Positions 1-11,376 of a stretch of 64,000 nucleotides of DNA are shown piece after piece (within the stretch, counting starts at the first letter, position 1; every line of letters starts with the position of its first letter). A program made the position numbers and the translations under genes. This DNA comes from Nelumbo lutea. Lineage: Eukaryota; Streptophyta; Magnoliopsida; Proteales; Nelumbonaceae. The stretch is from the NCBI GenBank assembly GCA_022828595.1, contig JAKGHH010000004.1, positions 85,278,270 through 85,342,269 on the forward strand, given 5' to 3'. The notes below the pieces were generated by a model. That model did no database searches. It saw nothing but the letters and a program-made list of their open reading frames with translations, and had not been told where the DNA came from.

Positions 1-838
1 TTCCTTTAAGGACTCAAGTTTTTAACTTAAAAAAAAAAAAAAGTAGATAAATCCTTAAAATAAGGAATGTTCAAATGCGCTTATAAGCATTTATTCAAAA
101 AACACTTGTTTAAAAGCCAATTAGAAAAGAAAATCACTTTCTGATGCAACCTAAGAAATTCTATAAGAGTCTCGAATACTTGAGGTTGACCACCATGAGA
201 TTGAGATAAATGGTGGATAGGGCCTGGGGGCCCATGAATACGCTTGTTCTTAATCTCCAATATGAGTTTCGAGCAGTGTGAAATTTGAGGCCTCACAAAG
301 AGTTGAACCAGATTAAAACCCATAGAACAGAAGATTAATGGTTGTCAAAATACTTATCAAATGCTCATTTAATATTTATGTTGTGTTAGATTTGGTACCA
401 TTTTGGCTATGTTTCTTTTCTAAATCAACCTAACTTTCAGGGTAAAGGGGTTGAATTCGCATTTTCTTCGACTGCTATCAAAACTAATGACATCTGAAAT
501 TCACCAATGAATGTGAAATTGATTGAAACACACCACGGACACTGGATTCCTTAAAACACAGTCCAAGTTGTAAGGAACCTCAAGAACATTTCATGTACGA
601 GGTGATATTTTAAGATCAAGGTAACATCTTATCATCCGAAATCTCTAATAATTTTCCATTTTTACTTAATTGCAAATTTTAGCAGCAAAAAAATCATTAA
701 TCTCTATAATAACTTTTTTAGTACAACATTAATTTGCATGTAGTGAACAAAACATGCATAATCAATTAAAAGTACAATACATATCGTAGCGTGATGATCG
801 CCTCTTTGAGAAAATGATTGTTAATTACCAGCTCAAGT
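1..838. other. AT-rich intergenic DNA, no gene seen
   Basis: No open frame here has recognisable protein content. The short minus-strand frame at 81-323 has no family features. If the exon candidate at 839-892 is real, part of this stretch would be its 3' UTR. Confidence 0.5.
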
Positions 839-892
839 TTACCATTCAAATTTGTCACATTCAAACGTTTCTTTCACCCGAGCCTGAATCTC
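839..892 (-). pseudogene. Possible orphan terminal exon of an unidentified gene
   Basis: Read on the minus strand, a good splice acceptor (GCTTGCAG) is followed by 17 codons ending in TAA. The peptide starts EIQARVKETF and ends CDKFEW. The codons look like real protein, with mixed charge, one Cys and a Trp just before the stop. Earlier exons would lie at higher coordinates, but 900-2350 holds MITEs and no matching exon that I can see. It may be the last exon of a gene with very long introns, a relic, or chance. I do not recognise the family. Confidence 0.3.
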
Positions 893-1102
893 CTGCAAGC
901 AAAATCTATTTCACATCACTTTTAGCCGTACATTAAGAATATCTTTCATACATGCATGCTTAATTTACGAGAAATGTTTCCAATGACCGCCCGAAATTTC
1001 TATACTTTTACTGTGTGTGCAGAATTTTCACTTAAAACGTATAGTATCACAGGTTTTATAAATAATTGAGAAAACTGCGCTGCATGGGTGAACGCCCTAA
1101 AT

Positions 1103-1260
1103 GCAAGGTTTTTAAAACCGAACTTTTCAGGGGTCCGGTTCTCGGGTCGAACGGTCTAACTGTTTGAACCGAATGGATGACCCATTCTGATAAAAGAAAT
1201 AAAAAAATGCCAAAAATCAATAGACGATTCAATCGCTTGGATCATGCCCAAATGTATAGA
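1103..1260. mobile_element. Diverged hAT-type MITE remnant (CAAGGTTTTT family)
   Basis: It starts CAAGGTTTTTAAAACCG, like the intact copies at 29762-30059 and 31138-31442. It also shares their run of confronted GGTCCGGTT and GGGTCGAACGGTC blocks. The right end cannot be placed with certainty and no target duplication is clear. Confidence 0.4.
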
Positions 1261-1273
1261 CAATGAGTCATAA

Positions 1274-1538
1274 TATTGTATTTGGTTACAGTGCAAATTT
1301 ATTTGCCCTTATGCAAAATTATGGTAGTGTGAATGTTTTGGGTGTAAATTTTGATTTATTTTTGTTTCAAATTTTATCTTATTTTGTTTGGTTGCAGTAC
1401 ATATAAAGTAAAATAAGACCTAAAGCAAAACAAAATAAAATCTAAAACAAAATTAAACCAAATTTTTCATTTTTTTAATTTGCACTTCCATACATTTGTA
1501 CTAGTACAAACAAAATTGTACTATAACCAAACACAGCC
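1274..1538. mobile_element. Tourist-like (PIF/Harbinger-type) MITE, 265 bp
   Basis: Terminal inverted repeats read TATTGTATTTGGTTAC on the left and GTATAACCAAACACAGCC on the right. They are flanked by the 3-bp repeat TAA (1271-1273 and 1539-1541). A TWA target duplication and a TTTGGTT end motif are typical of Tourist-like elements. The AT-rich interior has no coding capacity. Confidence 0.6.
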
Positions 1539-1725
1539 TAAACTTGGATTCATTAAGATTCTCTTTAAGCTTCATAACCTTTTATGTCACAAAAATTAGA
1601 ACAATGAAGAAGAAAGGCCCTACAGGGGTCTTTGACTAGTTGTAGCAAAGACTTGGGATCAAATCCCATTACCACCAGGTTGGGATGTTGTGGGTATGGG
1701 AGATAGGTTACCCCTATTGTGTAGT

Positions 1726-1978
1726 TAGGGATGGCTATTTTCCCCATCCCCAAGGGAGACCCTGCTTCCCTGACCCAATGGGGTTGGGGATGGGGATTGT
1801 TTTGGCGGGGCGGGGACAACAACGGGGATTAATAGGAATCTCTGATCGGGGTCAAGGTCGAAGATGGGGATTAAGTAAATTTATTTAAAAAAATTTCAGA
1901 AATTCGGGTCCTCATGGGGAACCCATCCCTATCGGGGATCGGGGACGGGGACCCAAACCCACCCTCTTGCCATTCTTA
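1726..1978. mobile_element. hAT-type MITE, 253 bp, perfect 8-bp target duplication
   Basis: It begins TAGGGATGGC and ends GCCATTCTTA. Both sides carry the same 8-bp sequence TGTGTAGT (1718-1725 and 1979-1986). The interior is rich in GGGGATGGGGA-type tracts. Small open frames on both strands are by-products of these G/C tracts. Related sequence occurs near 31760 and 57820. Confidence 0.75.
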
Positions 1979-2353
1979 TGTGTAGTCCCATGAATTCAAA
2001 TAAATAAATAAATGAAATAAAAATAATATTGGGATTTTTAGACTGCACTCAACCTCAGAATTCTTATATTTTCAGGAAATAAGAGAAAAGATAAAAACTA
2101 TTGAATACTTGAACTGATTGAATAAAATAAAAAACAGGGAGAAATTACATTGCATCATCGAATGCAAGACAGCAACAAATCCACCACCAATGAAAATTCA
2201 ACTAACTTGACTTGAAAAAACGAAAATTCAACTATGAAAGAAAAACAAAAAAGAAAGAAAAATCAGGGTCATAAACATTGAACAATCCTACTAAAAGGAA
2301 CCAACTGGAGTCTCTCTCTTGTCTTCATTTCTTCACAGTCACAGAGCGTCCTC

Positions 2354-3082
2354 TTATCTCTCTAGATTTGGTTTCTTAAGAGAAAACAAAGGTGGCAAGG
2401 AACTTATCTTTGATTGAGTGCAAATGGGTACATGGACAACAGGCCTTATTCTAACACTAGCTGACCTTGTCCTCTCCAACCCTTTCTTCATCCTCTTACT
2501 ATGCTTCTCTCTGCTCCCTACTCCTCTGTCTTCCATTGGATCCTTATTCCCTTCATCCATGGCACACACATCTGACGACGCTGATGATGCTGACGACGAC
2601 GACGATGCAGACGGCGACAATGTGGTTGCCCGTTGCTTCTTCAACCTCAGAAGTTCCTTCCACAGAACAGTGCACTTGGGGGGCCTAGGAGATGGGTCAT
2701 CATCAACAAACCAGCTGACCCCACTCTCTTCCTTGCTTACCTCCTTCCCCTTCTCTTTCTCTGCATCCTTTGTTTTGAGAGAGATCTTGTTTAGTTTCTC
2801 CGAATGCTGCATTTCCCAGAAGGGAAGGAGCCTGCCTTCAAAGAAGAGCTCGTCGGCCGTTAACATCCTATCACCGGTGGAATTGCTAGAAAGAAACTCG
2901 AAATCTACATTGCGCACCGGCCCCTTTTCCCGTTTTGTGTCAAACTTGTTTGGCGACTCAGAGCGCGGGCTTATGGAGATGAAATCATTGTCGTCGACGA
3001 AGTCGACAGAGAAAGAGATCCGCGGGCTCGATGTCGGCTCCATGGATCTAGAGCTTAACTGCGGACTCTCTGGGGAGGCCAT
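2354..3082 (-). CDS. DUF1645 family protein, 242 aa
   Basis: Single-exon gene with an ATG at 3082 and a stop at 2354. The family marker ADELFFEGRLLPFW lies near residues 76-89 and a WKELLRLKKQ segment near 141-150. A basic, Arg/Ser-rich stretch follows, and the tail (RIRPVVHVPI, LPPLFSLKK, residues 211-237) is typical of DUF1645. A low-complexity Ser/Ala run sits at 156-170. There is no signal peptide or membrane segment, so a soluble, probably nuclear or cytosolic protein is inferred. Family members have been linked to stress tolerance and grain or organ size (the rice OsSGL type), but the biochemical role is unknown. The plus-strand frames over the same bases are shadows. Confidence 0.85.
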   Translation of the reverse strand: MASPESPQLSSRSMEPTSSPRISFSVDFVDDNDFISISPRSESPNKFDTKREKGPVRNVDFEFLSSNSTGDRMLTADELFFEGRLLPFWEMQHSEKLNKISLKTKDAEKEKGKEVSKEESGVSWFVDDDPSPRPPKCTVLWKELLRLKKQRATTLSPSASSSSSASSASSDVCAMDEGNKDPMEDRGVGSREKHSKRMKKGLERTRSASVRIRPVVHVPICTQSKISSLPPLFSLKKPNLER

Positions 3083-3447
3083 TGATGCTTGTGCTCTGTA
3101 GTTTTTATGAGTGAGTTTAATAAGGGGAAGATGGACAGATGGCGCTTCTAATTTAAAATCATCGCTTTCAGTCGGTAAATGTTGGGAAGGTGTGATTTAT
3201 GGTTTTAAAAACCAACCGCCTGGCCATCAGTTACGGATCAAAAAATCCGATCATTCAATCTGAACCCCGGTTATGGATTCAGAGTGATGACTGATGACCG
3301 ATTCCCAAGTCAAACGGTCCGATAGTCCAGTCCGATCCAGTTTGATTTTCAGACCAGGTATGGTTCAAGATTCAAAAAATCGAAACGTATTGGGATGTAT
3401 CAGCCCATACATATCGTATCGGTGGCCCTTCAATATGCCCCTACAGT

Positions 3448-3926
3448 TAGACCTGGCAATTGGGTTGGGTGGGTTGGGTCAAGACCCTTTGGGTTGGATT
3501 TTGGGTTGGGTTGTTAAATACTAGACCCTAACCCTAAATGTTCGGATTAGGGTTGACCCATGAGTCAATTTGGATCATCCAAAAAAACTAAAATTTAAAA
3601 AAGAATAAAGAAAAACTACATGAAAAATGCCAAAATTAAAAGAATTAAACTTAAAATTCTAAATATAAAATAAAAAAGCTTGAACATTTAAGAATTTAAA
3701 GAGTAAAAACTAAATAGAAAAAATTAAAAAATTAAAAAATAGTCCCAATTAAACTTGACAATTGGGTCAGCGGATTGACCCATGACCCAACCCAACCCAG
3801 TTTTTTCCGGGTTGGGTCAGGTCAGGTCATTCTCACATTCAAGTAGCTAAATATGAAACCCTAACCCTGTTTTTTTGGGTTGAGTTGGTCAGATTAGCGA
3901 GTTGGGTCAACTTTTTGTCAGGTCTA
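3448..3926. mobile_element. hAT-type MITE, 479 bp
   Basis: The ends are TAGACCTGGCAATTGGG and GTCAACTTTTTGTCAGGTCTA. The flanking 8-mers are CCTACAGT (3440-3447) and CCTATAGT (3927-3934), identical at 7 of 8 positions. The middle is AT-rich, with GGGTTGGGT/ACCCAACCC blocks near both ends. Two CCCTAA units near 3527 are part of it and are not telomeric DNA. It interrupts an older repeat that resumes at 3935. Confidence 0.75.
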
Positions 3927-3943
3927 CCTATAGTGGGTGCTTT

Positions 3944-4130
3944 GAGGTCTGACCTGATTCAGGGGTAAATGGGTCTTAAACTGATCCCCTAAACCAATTT
4001 GAAAAAATCGCAGGCCAATACACCCGACCTTGGTGTGAGGTCTGACCTGGTTCAGAGGTAAATGGGTCTTAAACTGACCCCTTAAACCAATTTGAAAAAA
4101 TCGATACAGGCCAATACACCCAACCATGGT
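3944..4130. repeat. Two-copy tandem repeat, about 93 bp
   Basis: GAGGTCTGACCTG...TAAATGGGTCTTAAACTGA...ACCAATTTGAAAAAATCG occurs at 3944-4036 and again from 4037. The second copy has a 4-bp insertion before CAGGCCAATACACCC. A minus-strand frame (3924-4208) is created by the repeat and is unlikely to be a gene. Confidence 0.65.
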
Positions 4131-6754
4131 ATGCTGAAACATGCTAAGACTATAGAATACATGAACTGCACATGGTGCCCAAGTGAAGTAAAACACAGAA
4201 GGATTCAATTTCTCTAATTTTGCATGTAAATGGGAAGCAATATAACAAATTGTTTTATGGGCTCCAAGTTACTAGAAAGGTTTTGACAGTAGATGATTTT
4301 TTTATTTAGCTTTATGAGCATGGATATTTAATATGGAATGGTCAAAGGGATAAGGCCTGACTCCCTTGCTTACAAGATTAAAACATGGGATGGTCCCGGA
4401 GCATGTGATCACATGGAGAAATTTTCTTGGCATGTGATGGCTCACTCCCCAACTATATCAAAGAAACCAGGTATATATATGCTAGTGGACCAAAATGTCA
4501 TCTGAATATTTGATTTGCATGTCCTAACATTTGGGGATATAAGTGGGTCGGGTTAAGTGGTTGACCCTCACTGACCCGATCGATTGACTTTTGGGTTAAG
4601 CGAACCGTGTTGAACCTGACCCGTTGATATTGCAAAATTGAATTCGTTATATATAAATATAATTGATTGATTGAATGTAAGTACAGGGCTGCAAATGGTA
4701 TCCTATTGTCTGAAATATAAGTTCTAATTCGATCCATTAAGGGTGTTTTAAATTCGACCCATATATTTGGATCCCCCAATTGATATATATATATATATAT
4801 AGTAAAATTGGTTTCAATGTTGTGCTTTTACTGAATTATGTGTAGTTTTATGAGTATTTTTCTATTCTGTTTATCATGAAATATAAATCAAAGTCATCTT
4901 TTGGTCATTTTATTAATAACACATAATATTTTGATGATTTTAGTTTAATTTGTTATGCTATTTAATATTTAACTAGAACCTGAATTTGATTTGAACCCAA
5001 TATAAATCCGTAGAATAAGATCCAATTCAAATTCGATTATAAATGAATCAAATCTGGATCTAATTATATCTGATTCGGTTCGATCCATTTGTAGCCCGAA
5101 CTATATATGGGATGGATCGGGTCAAATTGATATTCCTGATCTTTTTTTTAGCCAGGCGGATTGGATTCAGGTTGAAGTTGCATTGAGTTGGGTTCGGGTT
5201 GGATGAAACCTGACCCGTTGAACAGGGTAGTTTTGTCCAAGGAAGGAAGGCTACAAATGGTATATAATCATGTTCATTTGTTGAAGACCTCCATTATTAA
5301 TTAGATTTTGGCAGCTCTAAACATACAGCTAATAAGCATAGGAGGGCATCTTTGGGGTATCATAGAAATGAATCTGAAAGTTTCTAGAAGCACGTTGTAG
5401 GACGGATGATGGCAATGCAGAGACAAGAAACCGATCTCCATTGTTATAGAAGAACCGGACACCTTATAATTATAGATCTCAGTTGTGGGCAGAGATCTGC
5501 TACCAACAGAGTGCTCCCAACAACGTCTCCATCTGCCACTGCAATCATACATAGGGAACATCTCCTTTGTCATACATGGGGAGATGTTTACTGTAAACGC
5601 AAGTTGGGAACGTCTGTTGGTAGCATATCTAAACTCCTCAATCGTCAATTTTGGATATATTGTCAAGAGAAGCCCATGGGCTGCCCTTTCCAATAGAACA
5701 GTCCCTATCACCAGATTGTGCAAATTTTATACCAAGTTGAGTTTTGGACATTGATACTGGAACATTGGGTCCTCTGTTCCATCGGTCTGGACCTCTGCTT
5801 TGTGTTTTGACTTAGATATGACTTTTGCCTCTGGCCCATTAATGAAGGCCAAACTAATTGAGCCGACGGAATCTAGCAGAGGGGATTCATGCCGGTATGA
5901 TACTGTAGATCAACCTAATTGACGATTAACTATTTTTTATATTTACAATTTTTTCGTGCTGATCGTTTTCTCAGAGAGGATTCATGCCTTGTTGATTACA
6001 TAGATATGACACATGTGATGGATGCAATGTCTACTTGGGACTTGGGTACGCTTTTGGATCATGAGGCCTCCAAGAGTGGGGGGATTCGATATTGATGATT
6101 CCCAGTTCCCATTGCTCCCCAAAACCCAACCTCTAAAGCCCTCAAGCCTTTAGGTATGTAGGCCATGATTCTGGGGTAATGGGTATGATACTCAGAACTC
6201 AAGTAATCAAGTTAGATTTCCGTGGAAAGAAAAAACTTTTGCTCTTTTTAGAAAGGAGGGAAGGGGTTGTCCTTTCACTACATGTTTTGAAATGAATTTA
6301 TCTACCCTTTAGCATTTATCTACACATGACCAAGCAGAACATCGGCCTAAAAAACATTGAAGCATTGTTACAATTCCGTTTACATGTTCATCACTAGGAA
6401 GTTCAGCTTCTGTCAGGGCAAAGCCCATTAGAGCAGCCTTTACAGCCTTCTATTAAGAATATCTCCCTACTTATTTGCTTTATTTCATGGGAAGATATTC
6501 CCAATTCAAGATTGCAAATGGCGGTTGGAACGGTGTGGGCATGGGATTGACCTGAGGGAAGCCCATCTCATCACTAGGGTGGTCATATAGAAGCTTGCAT
6601 CTTTTATTGGAGTGAAATTTTCCTTTTATCTTAATACGGAATGACGTACATCCACCATGGAAAGAGAGGAGAAGGGGGATGTGGAAAGAGATAAAGGCTT
6701 GACACTACCTGTGGAGTGTGGACCCTGAGAAGTTAGGGAAAGGGTATCTTTCAG
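4131..6754. other. Intergenic DNA with a TA microsatellite and unrecognised frames
   Basis: A TA dinucleotide run lies near 4782-4801. Between 4540 and 5225 there are GACCCGAA/TTCGGGTC-rich repeat remnants like those in the MITEs. A minus-strand frame of 140 codons at 5301-5723 matches no family I know; it has no domain motif or splice context to support it. Nothing else gene-like is visible. Confidence 0.4.
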
Positions 6755-7089
6755 GTAGCGCTGTCAATTTGGTCCAATACGTGTTCATTACAGATGGACC
6801 ACTGGATCAAGCCCAACCTAATTTGATGAATACTCTGGATCGGTTTGGTTCCAACCCAAACCTGGTCCATTGACATCTGTATTCTTATCTTCTATCAATG
6901 AACTGGACATTGGTTCAATCAATCAGTCCAACCCAATTCAATATAGATCCATTACGGATAGATCAGGTTCAATCAAATCCAATAAATACTTTGGAACATT
7001 AAAATATGTCTTTATTGGTCTGTTCAATTCATCCAAATTGATTTTGATATGGATGGGGCCCAACCCAAAATCGGTTCATTGACACCCCT
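6755..7089. mobile_element. Probable hAT-like MITE
   Basis: It begins TAGCGCTGTCAATTTGG and ends TTCATTGACACCCCTA, an inverted-repeat pair built on GTCAA/TTGAC. The interior repeats CCAACCCAA and GGTTC words. No clean 8-bp target duplication is visible, so the limits are approximate. Confidence 0.45.
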
Positions 7090-8524
7090 ATAAGGTAGTC
7101 CTTGAGATGGAGCAGCTCTTTCTACCAGGTGGTCCACTATAGTGAGAATGGGCCCTAGTGTTCTTTATTTCTTTTAAATAGTATTTAAAAGTTATGTTTC
7201 TTAGTTATAGGCCTTCTTTTATTTTCTTTAATTATTTTTTAGTGTTGGCTGCCAATTGTACTCAGACTTAAAATTATTAATAAAAGTGATGAAAGGGAGC
7301 TAGAGAGAGTGGTTCGAATTCTTCTTTTCTCCCCTTATTTTCTTCTTCCACAACCTATTTCTGAAACTTCTTTCTCTTTCTCTCTTTTCTTCTTTTCTTG
7401 CATTATCTGAATTACTGTAGGTGTAATTTTCAACTTCCACATTGCAAATCCATTATTCATCAAGGATTTAGTGAATTGACAAACCTGTATGAATTCACAA
7501 AACCAGTCATATGGAACCTGCCAGATAAGACCCACATCCACAGACCTGATAGTCATGGGGCTTCCGGTGATCATCGTTGTAAGGTGTTGAAGTTTTTGTC
7601 AGCATGAACGAGATACCATTGCCAACTGCCTCGCTAGCTTTCCTGTCTAGTCTACTCAGTTTCAATCTCATCTTGTTGAAGAATTTGATAGACAGATATT
7701 CGTTCATCTATCATTAGATAATGAACCAACAATCCCTACAATGGTTTCAACCATAAAAAACAATAAGGAATTTGGAAATGAAAGGAAGAAGAAACCCAAT
7801 AACACCGATGGTTACAACATTAAGGTGTTTTATAACTAAAAGGTTTCAACCATACAAACAATAAGGAATTTAGAAATGGAAGGAAGAAGACTATTGATCA
7901 AGTATCTAAAGATGACAGTAACCCAATAACACCGATGGTGACAACATGAAGGTATTTTCTAACTAAAACAGTTGAATGATAGCTAATATATTATAAATCA
8001 TCTCCATTCACATACAAGAACAGAGGAGTTTGACCTAAACATATTAGATGCTAATAGCTGAAAATTATGGGAAGCTCATCAAGGTTGACAACAATACAAC
8101 CATTTAGGGTTCATCTACCATTGTGTTGTGTTGCATTTTGGATTGTTTTTTCTATCTTGAAGTGTTTTGAGTTGATCAATACAAATTGTTATTTCTACCT
8201 AAAATGCCAAATTTGAGTTTCAATCATAAATTGCAATGCTTAATCACACACATGCATTTTTCTAATTGAAACGACACTCAATATATGATGTGACAACACA
8301 TTTCTCACAAATTTGTATTGATCAACCCAAAATGCAATGCAACGCCACTGTACCAAACAGCCTCTAAATTATTACGTCGTATGCTTGTAATCTTTCTTGC
8401 TACTCATTCCCCCCTCCCGCAGGTGCAAATTGCTGTTAAGATTACATTTTCTTATTTTCGTATTAAAATTCAAGTTCAAATCAGCTTATCGTATAAATTG
8501 CACCCATGCAAACAATACCTAGAT
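7090..8524. other. Intergenic DNA downstream of the PPR gene
   Basis: It contains pyrimidine-rich tracts (7320-7400) and a partial direct repeat of ATAAGGAATTTGGAAATG (near 7763 and 7860). The segment next to 8524 should include the PPR 3' UTR. No further gene is supported. Confidence 0.4.
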
Positions 8525-10513
8525 TCAACATTGAGAAACTCCTTTGCCATCTTGGTCCAAATCATAAAGCACAAACCTCTTATCAGGAACATATCCTTCA
8601 TCTCTCATGAGTCCAATCAATTCCTCCAGAACCTCATAGATGGTCTCAGCTTGTGGATGGAGCCTATCCTCGACAACAAAGCTGTGTATTTCCTTTTCAA
8701 TCTCAATCCAACTCCTCCCTGTCTCTTTCTTTACTCTCATTTCCTTCATTTTCTTGATAACCCTAGCTCTCTCTTCCCATCTTCCTTCAGAGGAATATAT
8801 ATTTGCCATCAAAACATATGCACTGGGGCTCACAGGTGCCACTGAAAGTAAGTGATCTGCCGCATATTTCCCCATTTTTGAATCCCCATAAATACTACAG
8901 GCACCAAGGAAGGCTTGCCAGACTAGAACACCAGGCTCCATTGGCAATCCCTCAATGAAGGCCTTGGCTTCATTTAAACATCCTGCCCGACCCAACAAGT
9001 CAACCACACATGCATAATGTTCCATTCTTGGACTAATTCCATGAAGATTAACCATGGCCTCCAAGAATTCCATTCCCTTCTCAACTGATCCAATATGGCT
9101 ACAAGCATGAAGCAATGAAAGAAATGTCACATCTGTTGGCTCCACACCTTCTAACCTCATATTTTCATACAACTGAAGTGCTTCAACACCATGACCATGG
9201 CGTGCAAACGCTGCAATCATGGAGTTCCATGAAACTGAATTTCTCTGAACCATCCCATCAAATACTTTTATAGACTCTGCCAGATCCCCACACTTTGAGT
9301 ACATGTTGATGATCCCATTGCTTACAAAAGGATTAAACCCTAAATTTCTCTTGATTACTAAGGAATGAATTTGCTTCCCTAAAGCCAATGATGTAACAAC
9401 ACCAAACACCCCTAAGACAGCCGAAATCATGTTTGGATCAATCTCAATTCCTACCCTCATTATCTTCACAAAAAGTCGGAGAGCGTCTTCCTCGAACCCA
9501 TTTTGAGCAAACCCCCCAAGAATCACGGTAATGGAAACCTCATCGAGCACCTCAGCATCCTCGAAAATCCGGCAGGCATCTTCCATGCTATTACACTTGC
9601 AATACATATCCATTAGAGAACTCTCGATGCACAAATCTGAGTGAACTCCCGACTTCAGGACAAGGGCATGGATTTGACGCCCTTCTTTTAGTGCCTGTAA
9701 ACCAGCACATGCCATGACTGAGCTCGAGTATGTCAAAGAATTCGGATCCACCTCCCCATGCCGCATCTTCAAGAACAAAGTGAAACTCTCCTCGTAAAAC
9801 TCTCTCTGAGCAAGACCTGAGATCACAGCCGTCCAAGTGATAACATTCCTTTCAGACATCTCATCAAAAACACGTCTTCCTGAAGTGTAACATCCACACT
9901 TAAAGTAAGAAGTTATCAAAGCATTTCCCACTGAAACCTCACGCTTATATCCATTTAGGAACACCAGAGAATGTACCATCTTGCTCACACAAAGAAGATC
10001 AGGCTTATCACAAGCAGATAAAATGGTAGTCAAAGTTGCTCGATCTAATTGAAAAGTACCCGAGCCATGCATCTTTTTAAATAACCCAAATCCCATATCA
10101 AGCTCTTGACCTCTTAGAAGACCAGAAATCAGTGAATTCCACGAAACAGTATCTTTAACAGGCATTTGATCAAACACTTTAGCCGCATATGATAATTCTC
10201 CACATCTTGAGTACATTGAAACAAGAGAATTCCAAATAACAAGGATATTCCGGATATTAGTTTGGTTCTTTAGATTGAAAGACTCAAAATTCTTCATGAT
10301 GACGGCATGAATGCAAGACCCAAGTCGAAAATCCCCTTCCTTGCCACAAAGAGAAAGGAGGGAGCTTAAATTTACGGGGTTGAGGGAAAAGCCGACGTTT
10401 ATCGTATCCAGGGAAGCAACTTGTGAAGTCTGATTTCTGCTTCTCATGACAGAATGTATGGCAGAGAAGGGAAGGTCGGACTTGAATCTGCAGATCGCCC
10501 ATCTCGCTTTCAT
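8525..10513 (-). CDS. Pentatricopeptide repeat protein, PLS class with E/E+ tail, 662 aa
   Basis: Intronless, with an ATG at 10513. From about residue 92 it is an array of degenerate PLS-type repeats. Examples are WNSLVSMYSRCGELSYAAKVFDQM, split at 94-116, VGNALITSYFKCG near 195-207, and WNSMIAAFARHGHGVEALQLYENM, split at 429-452. The C-terminus has an E motif (about 525-594) and an E+ motif (about 595-626, with SWIEIEKEIHSFV). It ends at the GYVPDKRFVL stretch, which in longer relatives starts the DYW deaminase domain, so that catalytic domain is absent. PLS-E+ proteins bind single-stranded organelle RNA and usually specify C-to-U editing with a partner deaminase. Mitochondrial or plastid location is inferred; the basic N-terminus fits a transit peptide. 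The architecture resembles Arabidopsis At3g05340, but orthology is not tested. Confidence 0.9.
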   Translation of the reverse strand: MKARWAICRFKSDLPFSAIHSVMRSRNQTSQVASLDTINVGFSLNPVNLSSLLSLCGKEGDFRLGSCIHAVIMKNFESFNLKNQTNIRNILVIWNSLVSMYSRCGELSYAAKVFDQMPVKDTVSWNSLISGLLRGQELDMGFGLFKKMHGSGTFQLDRATLTTILSACDKPDLLCVSKMVHSLVFLNGYKREVSVGNALITSYFKCGCYTSGRRVFDEMSERNVITWTAVISGLAQREFYEESFTLFLKMRHGEVDPNSLTYSSSVMACAGLQALKEGRQIHALVLKSGVHSDLCIESSLMDMYCKCNSMEDACRIFEDAEVLDEVSITVILGGFAQNGFEEDALRLFVKIMRVGIEIDPNMISAVLGVFGVVTSLALGKQIHSLVIKRNLGFNPFVSNGIINMYSKCGDLAESIKVFDGMVQRNSVSWNSMIAAFARHGHGVEALQLYENMRLEGVEPTDVTFLSLLHACSHIGSVEKGMEFLEAMVNLHGISPRMEHYACVVDLLGRAGCLNEAKAFIEGLPMEPGVLVWQAFLGACSIYGDSKMGKYAADHLLSVAPVSPSAYVLMANIYSSEGRWEERARVIKKMKEMRVKKETGRSWIEIEKEIHSFVVEDRLHPQAETIYEVLEELIGLMRDEGYVPDKRFVLYDLDQDGKGVSQC

Positions 10514-10835
10514 CCATGAAACGCAGCCTGACTGTTAAAAGGAGGTAAGTGTTGTCTGTTAAGATACTGCCCGAGCTCAGATCCTTAGCCCGTAGAGTAT
10601 CAAAGAGGACGCAACAAGCAAAGTTATAGGTGTTGCAGTCATTATAGAGCTGTTTGATATAAAAATGCCCTCAAGAATTTAGGTCCAGCAGCTCCAAGCC
10701 GTCATCAGTAGAGGGGCTGCGTGGTCAGAGACTCGGAGTTAAGAAGCGTGGAGCAAATAGCATCTCTTCACTCTACAAATTCATAAAGCCTTCCCAAACG
10801 GCACTTAAACCGAGCTCGCATCAGTATATAGCCAA
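10514..10835. other. Upstream region of the PPR gene
   Basis: This 322-bp, comparatively GC-rich stretch lies between the PPR start codon and the next MITE, so it must hold the 5' UTR and proximal promoter. I see no convincing TATA box. Confidence 0.35.
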
Positions 10836-11336
10836 TAGACCTGTTCATGGGCCGGGCCGGGCCGGGTTTTGCCTCTACATTAATAGTTCAGGCTTGAGCC
10901 CAAGCCCGGTCCGACCATCAGGCCTAGTTCTTGAGCCCGAATCCCAGGTCCAAACTTGAGCCCGGCTAGAAATTTGGAAAGAAAAAAAAAATCCTTTTTA
11001 ATTCATTTAAAAGCTGTTTTATTTATATTAAAAGACCTCAAAACCTAAAAAAAATGAAAAATCTCATTATTACTTGAAAAAAGAGAAGAAAAATATAATA
11101 CATTATAAATGCTTTTTTATTATATAAACTATATTTTATTAATATAATACATTATCAAGTCCAGCTCAAGCTCATACCACTTTTTTTTAGAAAGCCCAAG
11201 CCTGGCCCATAAAAAGTCAGGCCCGTTATTTTATGTCTGAGCTTGAGCCCGTGGTCCTGGAATCTTGTCCAAGCCCAACTTAAATCAGGTCGGGCTGGGC
11301 CAACCCGTCAAGATACCCAGCCCATGAACAGGTCTA
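10836..11336. mobile_element. hAT-type MITE, 501 bp
   Basis: The ends are matching inverted repeats, TAGACCTGTTCATGGGC and GCCCATGAACAGGTCTA. The flanking 8-mers are ATAGCCAA (10828-10835) and ATAGGCAT (11337-11344), identical at 6 of 8. The AT-rich centre is bordered by GGGCCGGGCCGGG and AGCCCAAGCC tracts. It lies 322 bp upstream of the PPR start codon. Confidence 0.65.
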
Positions 11337-11376
11337 ATAGGCATGTTAGGGACTTAGGGGTATATGCTCTGAAAAC

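Noticed and set aside
2418..3101. 227-codon plus-strand frame opposite the DUF1645 gene
   Set aside because: It is the antisense shadow of the DUF1645 coding sequence, with Ser/Asp-rich runs created by the opposite strand.
3515..3545. Telomere-like CCCTAA units
   Set aside because: Only two units, inside a hAT MITE with readable ends and target duplication.
5301..5723. 140-codon minus-strand frame
   Set aside because: No recognisable domain, no promoter or splice support, and a comparable open frame on the opposite strand.
7590..7735. Plus-strand peptide like a retroelement RNase H tail (DTIANCLASF)
   Set aside because: Similarity is limited to a few residues, with a stop shortly after, and no neighbouring retroelement domains.
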